From positions 1 to 15,453 of the forward strand of contig MU623705.1 in NCBI GenBank assembly GCA_025201765.1: a DNA stretch of 15,453 nucleotides, in the 5' to 3' direction. Source of the stretch: Daldinia sp. FL1419. Lineage: Eukaryota > Ascomycota > Sordariomycetes > Xylariales > Hypoxylaceae. Positions 10,131 through 15,453 of the stretch are shown in pieces (position 1 is the first letter of the stretch; each line of letters opens with the position of its first letter). The notes beneath the pieces were generated by a model. The model saw only the letters and a program-made list of their open reading frames with translations, was not told where the DNA came from and did not search any database. The position numbers and the translations under genes are program-made.

Positions 10131-10334
10131 TATTAATAAATACATACATAAAATAAAAATAAAATAACAATAAAACAAATAACAATAAAAATAAAATTAA
10201 TATATTATAATTATCTAAAGAAGAAAATTATTTAAAAAAAATAGGTAAGAAACCTATCCTTATATAACAATAAATACACAAGTACTTCTTAAGGATTGTA
10301 TACCAAACTGAGGACATAAGTCATACAACCATCA
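10131..10334 (-). repeat. 5' LTR of the copia element (204 bp)
   Basis: This is the partner of the LTR at 4141-4344, gap-free over 204 bp. It retains more C on the plus strand (for example ACCAAACTGAGGAC near 10302) and its terminal CA. Relative to its partner it has lost only plus-strand G (17 sites, G to A), never plus-strand C. All its own changes are therefore C to T on the element's sense strand. Confidence 0.93.
10258..10266 (-). promoter_or_regulatory. Possible TATA box in the copia 5' LTR
   Basis: TATATAAGG on the minus strand lies 69-77 bases from the 5' end of the LTR and is identical in both LTRs (4268-4276), in a conserved block with AACCTATCC. This position would suit transcription of gag-pol on the minus strand. 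In such AT-rich DNA the assignment is tentative. Confidence 0.4.
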
Positions 10335-10339
10335 GTCTT
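10335..10339. repeat. Target-site duplication of the copia element, right copy
   Basis: GTCTT directly after the LTR is identical to 4136-4140. It lies at the point where the tandem-repeat sequence resumes (TTTAATTGAATATATTATCC, like TTTCTTGTTGAATATATTG in the unit at ~3857). Confidence 0.85.
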
Positions 10340-10740
10340 TAATTGAATATATTATCCATTCTATCTTTTAAGTGCTAGTAATCACATATATTACTTAGTC
10401 TTTTATATAATCATTTGAATGCCTTTTTCAGGATATAGTCACCTTGTATTTAAGTAGCTATTAGAGTTCCTGTTTAATTACTTAAAGCTTTTATTTAATA
10501 TATAGGCCTTTAAAAATTAATTTTTATCTAATTAAGTTAATTTTTTTAAGTATCACCTTTTATATAGTTTTTTGCAATAGTTTATAACCCTCTTGTTTTT
10601 AATTGAATATATTATTTTAAGCACTAATTACTATTGTTAGCAATTAATTTTATTAGTCTTTTATTTGATTATTTTAATACCTACCTTACTTAAGATATAA
10701 TTATCTCGTATCTAGTTATTAAAGTTCTTGTTTAATATCC
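10340..10740. repeat. Tandem repeat array, right part after the copia insertion
   Basis: The array continues in the same orientation: TTCTATCTTTTAAGTGCTAG at 10358 matches TTCTATCTTTTGAGCGCTAG at 3881. The landmark reappears as TAATTAAG at 10529-10536. With the copia element and one duplication copy (6199 bp) removed, the distance from the landmark at 4064 is 266, in line with the other units. A further partial unit follows to ~10740, ending in TTCTTGTTTAATA. No gene is present. Confidence 0.82.
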
Positions 10741-10744
10741 TGGT

Positions 10745-11220
10745 TAAACAATTTGCAAGGGGGATTTTGTTGATGTAAGTTCTTATTCAATTGAAAAAGT
10801 TATATGCCATGGGAAGTCATAAGTGTGCGTACAGGGTATATCAAAATTTAAAATTATTTTGATTCATTATATCAATTTAAAACCTATTTAAAAATATTTA
10901 TAATTGATATTATTTGAAATTTAATTGAATTTGTGATTTTTTGAGATATATTATATGTGTTTCTGATTGGAGGCTGTTGTACAGTAGTTAAAAATGTCTG
11001 AAATTGTGGGGGATTTCTCTGGGAGCTGATTGGTCAATCAGGATTGTGGCGCAACTAATGAAATAAGAAAGACATAGATAAGATTATTAATTTATTATTA
11101 TTTAAAGGAAGAGACTTTTTAATTTTTTGATTATCTTTTTATAAAATTTTCATAAAAAGCCATATAATTTAATTTATTAAAAATCTAATATTATAATAAA
11201 TAATAAAAAGGTATTATATT
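10745..11220 (+). other. Probable 5' leader of the right LINE, less mutated
   Basis: No gene is seen in this ~475 bp. It is richer in G and C than most of the window (for example CATGGGAAGTCATAAGTGTGCG at ~10809, of which the central part is most GC). It has no counterpart in the left copy. It contains CTGATTGG twice, at 10963-10970 and 11026-11033, the second within a perfect inverted repeat. It could be the LINE's leader and internal promoter or unrelated flanking DNA. Only position suggests the former. Confidence 0.5.
11026..11041. promoter_or_regulatory. Inverted repeat CTGATTG-GT-CAATCAG with CCAAT-type words
   Basis: Seven-base arms match perfectly around a 2-base spacer. ATTGG (a CCAAT box on the other strand) occurs here at 11029-11033 and also at 10966-10970. 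Both lie 190-255 bp upstream of the ORF1 start. A role as a transcription-factor site is an inference from the word alone. Confidence 0.35.
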
Positions 11221-12790
11221 ATGTGTACAATGGCGGTGTTGTTAGGAAAAGATGAAAAGGATAATATATGGATAGTAGATAATTAAGTTTATAGCCTAAA
11301 CAAACCCGCTTTGGAGATTATTACTGTAAAGAAAAAAAGGAATAAAATAAAAATAAAAATTAAATTTAATAAAATAAATATAATTATAATATTAATTAAT
11401 AAATTAATAAAAATGGTTAAATTTGAAATTAATAATTTAATAAAGAAAGTAAAGGTAAAAATTAAAAAGATAATAAATATATAAAAAATATATATTAATA
11501 TTATAATATTTATAAAATAAAAACAATAATAAAATAATATTCCCAAATTAAACAAAATAAAAAAATTAATTAAAAAAATAATAAATAAAAAATTAAAATT
11601 AATAAACAATACCAAAAAATCATAAAAACAATCTTAAGTTGCAATTGCTAAAAATATAATTAAATTTTGGATTTTTATTATTATAATATTAACCCATTTC
11701 TAATATAAAATTACGATCAAAATAATAGCGGAGTTATAAGAAACATTAAAGAGAAATCTTGAAGAAATTGTACAAACTATCAACAATGTAATCAGTAAGG
11801 ACAAAACTATAGCAATACACCAGCTCCACAACAATGATATTACAACAATATTTCAACCTAAAATTGAACAATATAAGAAGAATTAGAATTAGATTAAAAA
11901 GATATTTAGTTAAAAAGTAATTGGAATGAGTAAAGTTTTTATAATAATTATTAAAAATTTAAAAACAATTAATTTAAAAGATGCTTATACCAATTTATAA
12001 AGTTTGATAAAGATTTTTTTAAAGGAGAATAAAGTTAAAATCTTTAAAATTAACCCTATATTTAAAAAATATTTAAAAATTAAATTTATTACCTTAATTA
12101 TAAAAATTAATAGATTAAATATGGCTTATTAATTCTATATTAACAAATTATTATAAAAAATTAAATTTTACTTTTGTAAACCATTTACAAAAAATATAAA
12201 AATAATATAATATTTTAAATACTTCTATTTTAAATATATTGTGAAATATTATAAAAAAAAGTTTAAATATGGTAAATATACAAACCTTACTCACAAAAAG
12301 GGTGATTTAATATATAAAATATTGAAAAAATATTGGAATTATAACGGGATATATAAAATATAAAATTTAAAATACTTAAAAATAATTAAATAAAAAAATG
12401 TAATTAAAGAAATATATATATATAAATTAAAATAATTTAAAAAAAAAAAATATTAATTATATTCCAAATATACACAACACCATATATAATAATTTTATAC
12501 TAATAATTTTAAAGAAGATGAAAAATCATATCTCTAATAAGGAAAGAGTGTAGAATTCTTAGAATAAAAGTATTTCAAATTTTTCCAAAATAATTATTAT
12601 AGTAGATAATATTTTCAAACTAAAAACAAAAATGAAAGGTAGATTTTATATAAAAACTTATTTAAAAGTAAAATTTAACAACAATATTCTTTTAATTTAA
12701 AATTTTTTCTATTAGGAAGATCCTATTGTAATAATAACTTCCAACTAGGATTATTTTAAAAAAAATAACAGATCTTCCAAAAGTATTATA
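11221..12790 (+). pseudogene. LINE ORF1 pseudogene (gag-like, three zinc knuckles)
   Basis: ORF1 protein binds element RNA. From ATG at 11221 (MCTMAVLLGKDEKD) one frame can be followed past 12370 with stops but no frameshift. The best-preserved part, 11740-11880, reads ETLKRNLEEIVQTINN and then HQLHNNDITTIFQPK, probably a coiled coil. Zinc knuckles follow in the same frame. In the first, the Cys and His positions at 12211, 12220, 12235 and 12250 (CX2CX4HX4C) are all Tyr, as TGT, TGC and CAT become TAT or TAC. The second keeps its His (12292), but its last Cys position is unclear. The third (12331, 12340, 12352, 12373) fits CX2CX3HX6C with Tyr throughout. The first ATG has others nearby (11230), so the start is probable rather than proven. 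The 3' end is approximate. Confidence 0.8.
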
Positions 12791-12829
12791 TAAATTATAT
12801 ATAAGATTATATAATTATTATAACATATT

Positions 12830-15453
12830 AAAATATAAGAAAAAACTATTAAATTATATTTTAAATTTTTGAAAATAAAGGGATATTAAATATTATAATT
12901 ATTTAAAAATCTTATTTTAATAATGGAAAATTAAATTATCCCTAATTTAATAATTATAAATTAATATAATATAACATAAATTAAATTATAATTTATATAT
13001 ATAAAAGAATTAATTTAAAAAATTAAAAGAAAGAAATGGGTTATAATTAAATTGTAATATTGATTTAGGTAAGGTTTAATATTTTTATTATATAATTAAT
13101 ATATATAGAATTAAATTTTGATTATAGGTATTTGCTGTTATTAGAATTGATGTTAAAGAATCTTTATAATATGAATGTAATAATAAAAAATTTTAATATA
13201 TATTATCCCTTATAAAATAAAGAAGAAAAGATATTTTAATATATTTTTAAAATCTTTAAATTAATAATTTATTAGAATTTTAAATTTATTATAAAAATAA
13301 ATATAATAATTAAGTAAATATAAGGTTATAAAAATTTAATATTAAATTTGATATAGGTAGATAAAAGATTTAAATATTTAAGATTAAAGTCTTTTAATTA
13401 AGAAAGATTTAATTATATTATTTAATATTTTAATATTATTATATTATATTTAAATTTAGTTTAGAATTAGTTTAGATTAGAAGGTTAGGTGTGGAAATAT
13501 TTAAATAAAGAATTTGTAAAAGTGGAAGTATGGAATATAAATATGTTAAAAAGAATGAACAATTTTAAAGAATTTGATAAATATATGGATTATTTTATTA
13601 AAAAATTAAAAAAGATTATTTTAATTGTAGTCCTATATTATATTTAACTTATAATGTAATTAATGTTATGGTAGAATAATAAAATTAAAATATTTTGTAA
13701 AAAAGTAAAGGAAATATGTAAATAATGAATAAATTAAAGAATGTAAAGGTATTGGGAAATTTTTAATAAAGTTTAAGCAATATTAAAATAAATTATAAAT
13801 AAAATTAAAAAAAATAATTGAAAATTGATTTTAATAAAAGTTTTAAAAGATAATAAAGTTTTATAGAAGATAAAAAAATGGATTAAATTATATAATTAAT
13901 AATTTATTAAAAAAAAAAACCTTTTAATATTATATTATTAATTTAATAAAGAATTATGGGTTATAAATAAAAAAAAAATATAGTATTAGGGAAGAAACTT
14001 TTCTTAAATTTTATAATTAATTTGTTTGATATTCCTAATTTTATTATATAATTAGAAAGATTTTAGGAAAATGAATTTAATATATTTAAAAAAATAGAAT
14101 TAAAAGAGATAAAAATAATTTTAAGAATAATTAAATTGTAAAAAATTATTGGTAAAAATTTATTATTAATAAGATTTTTTAAAATATATAAAAAATAATT
14201 ATTTAAAATATTTATTATAATTGTAATATAAAGTTTTATATTTAAATATTATTTGAAAATATTTTATAAAATTATAATAATAATATTATTAAAATTTAAA
14301 AAATTTAAAAAAGAAAAGAATTTTTTAGGTATTTATAAATTAATATTTTTCTTAAAGATTATAAATAAAATAATTGAAAAAATAATGGTAGATTGTGTTG
14401 TGAAGGTGGTGGAGTAATGTTGGTTATTTTTAAAAGATTAAATAGGAAATAGATTAGTTAGATTTATAAAAATAATTATTAAAATAATAATAAAGATTAT
14501 ATATATTATATGGTGTGGTGGTGTTATGATATTGTTTTTGTAGTTGGATATTTTAGGTATTTTTGATAATGTTATATTATAAAAGCTTATATATATATTA
14601 TATTAAAAAAGGTATTTAATATGGGTAATAAATTAGGTAAATAATTTTATAAAAAAATAAAAGATGTAATTAATTTTTAATAGTGAAAAAGATAAGGTTT
14701 ATTTTTTTATTATAAATATTTTATAAGGTTTTTTATTATTATTTATTTTATTTATTATTTATATAATTATTTTATATAAAGAATTGGATTAGGAAGGTAT
14801 CTTAATTATTGATTTTATAGATAATATGAATATATTAATAATAGGATATTTTGTAATTAAAAATTATATTAAGTTGGAATGAGTGTATAGAATGTATTTG
14901 GATTGGATATGGAAATATAATATGATTTTTATAATATAAAAAAATAAATTTATATATTTTATAAGGGTTTATTAAATATTAATTATAGAGATTAAATTAA
15001 ATGGTATAATTATTAAGTTTAAGGAAAGTGTTAGGTTTTTTAAAATATAGTTAAATAAGAAATTTAAGTAGAATAGATATTTAAGAATAATTAAAATAAA
15101 AATAGAGAGGTAATAGTATATCTTTTTTAAATTAATGGTATTAATATAGGATTGTAATGTGACTTAAATAAAAAAGATTTATATAAAAATAATATGGAAT
15201 ATAATAATATATGAAATAATAGTATAATATATTTTAAATTAAAATTATAAAATAAAAAATATTATTAAGAAATTGGGTATTATTTAATTAATTTATTTAT
15301 AAGAAGTTAATAATATATATAAAATAATAAAAATATTATAATTAGAGATAAAGTTAGGTTATTCCTTAATATATTTTTATTTAAATATAATAATAATAAT
15401 AATTAAATTTTATATAAATAATAAAAATTTTAATTTTAAAATTTAAAAAATAA
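12830..15453 (+). pseudogene. LINE ORF2 pseudogene: endonuclease and reverse transcriptase, 3' cut by window
   Basis: ORF2 nicks target DNA and reverse-transcribes the element RNA there. The endonuclease start is at 12883 (ILNIIII, stop, KS), with the catalytic Glu of QEP now Lys at 12907-12909. From 13980 to beyond 15060 a single frame carries the reverse transcriptase. IELKEIKIILRIIKL is near 14090-14135. YKLIFFLKIINKIIEKIM starts at 14334 (family YRPISLLSTIGK). LDILGIFDNV at 14544 keeps the first Asp (14547). FIDN at 14814-14825 stands for the active-site FVDD, with the second Asp changed to Asn. ESVRFFKI begins at 15024. Stops replace Gln and Trp codons. The endonuclease motif lies in a different frame from the reverse transcriptase, so at least one frame change lies between 12.9 and 13.98 kb. 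The start is approximate. Confidence 0.85.

Larger units (their letters stand above)
4141..10334 (-). mobile_element. Ty1/copia-type LTR retrotransposon, full length but inactivated
   Basis: This is a complete element of 6194 bp on the minus strand: 5' LTR at 10131-10334, gag-pol at 9823 to ~4380, 3' LTR at 4141-4344, flanked by GTCTT on both sides. The protein order (gag, integrase, reverse transcriptase, RNase H) is that of copia, not of gypsy elements, where integrase comes last. The integrase, reverse transcriptase and RNase H motifs match a widespread family of fungal copia polyproteins. The element interrupts the tandem repeat array. Removing it with one duplication copy rejoins a unit that matches the neighbouring unit at 3830-3910. 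It appears inactivated by transitions: dozens of in-frame stops and Asp-to-Asn changes at catalytic sites. I found no indel before about 4600. Confidence 0.95.
10745..15453 (+). mobile_element. Tad1-like LINE retrotransposon, right copy, runs off the window
   Basis: This is a non-LTR retrotransposon on the plus strand with a leader, ORF1 from 11221 and ORF2 from ~12.85 kb to the window end, where the reverse transcriptase thumb region is reached. Its clade is suggested by three zinc knuckles in ORF1 and by ORF2 motifs typical of fungal Tad-like elements (LDISGAFD-type, FVDD-type and ESVRFLG-type motifs, all mutated here). The left copy at 1-2540 is the same family in opposite orientation. Plus-strand C is nearly gone through much of ORF2; for example 14587-14800 has none. 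The 5' end is placed where the tandem array stops and is not proven. Confidence 0.88.

Noticed and set aside
10824..10850. AGGGTATATC near the LINE leader resembling the word at 3978 in the tandem array
   Set aside because: It is not at the position expected from the unit period, and the surrounding sequence does not align. The shared word is too short.
11289..11615. 108-codon open frame on the minus strand, almost all Phe, Ile, Leu and Asn
   Set aside because: It is antisense to LINE ORF1. Its composition is what an A-rich strand read backwards gives, and the hydrophobic run is not evidence of a membrane protein.
1..15453. Mitochondrial, Plasmodium-type or anaerobic-fungus AT-rich DNA
   Set aside because: Composition alone would allow it. 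But the paired repeats differ mainly by transitions, GC-richer islands persist, and the coding remnants are fungal nuclear retrotransposons with RIP-like stops.
1..15453. CRISPR array, phage, operon or bacterial gene cluster
   Set aside because: No spaced short direct repeats, ribosome binding sites or compact reading frames are visible. All coding traces are retrotransposon remnants.
1..15453. tRNA or rRNA genes
   Set aside because: No cloverleaf-like GC-paired segment or conserved TTCGA-type box was noticed. The GC-richer islands belong to transposons or the tandem array.

Overview
The window suggests nuclear DNA of a filamentous ascomycete (Pezizomycotina), from an AT-rich block made by repeat-induced point mutation (RIP). 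There are three reasons. Every multi-copy segment I could align by hand differs mainly by C/T and G/A transitions. The coding remnants belong to fungal retrotransposon families (a Tad1-like LINE and a Ty1/copia element). Stops and missense codons fall where CA>TA / TG>TA changes are expected. I find no intact host gene, tRNA or rRNA.

Layout: (1) 1-~2540, minus strand: a decayed Tad1-like LINE. It is cut by the window edge inside the reverse transcriptase and ends abruptly at ~2540, inside its ORF1. (2) ~2680-4140: five units of a tandem repeat with a period of about 270-300 bp (first unit ~435 bp). (3) 4141-10334, minus strand: a complete copia retrotransposon. It has two 204-bp LTRs, a GTCTT target-site duplication, and one gag-pol frame that stays in phase from 9823 to about 4600. 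(4) 10335-~10740: the tandem array resumes exactly where the copia element interrupted it. (5) ~10745-15453, plus strand: a second, longer copy of the same LINE. Its 5' region is less mutated, ORF1 starts at 11221, and ORF2 (endonuclease plus reverse transcriptase) runs to the window edge.

The two LINE copies point away from each other, so about 2.5 kb at the left is an inverted repeat of ~11.7-14.28 kb at the right. Nesting gives the order of events for one element: the array existed before the copia insertion. All three elements appear dead. In gag-pol, both integrase Asp, both reverse transcriptase Asp and the RNase H Asp now read as Asn. The right LINE has a changed endonuclease Glu and a changed second reverse transcriptase Asp. 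No new biological system is evident. The strongest observations are the transition-only LTR divergence, the nearly indel-free frames, the strand-asymmetric base loss, and the precise insertion of copia into an unidentified satellite. Alignments and translations were done by hand, and LINE boundaries are approximate.
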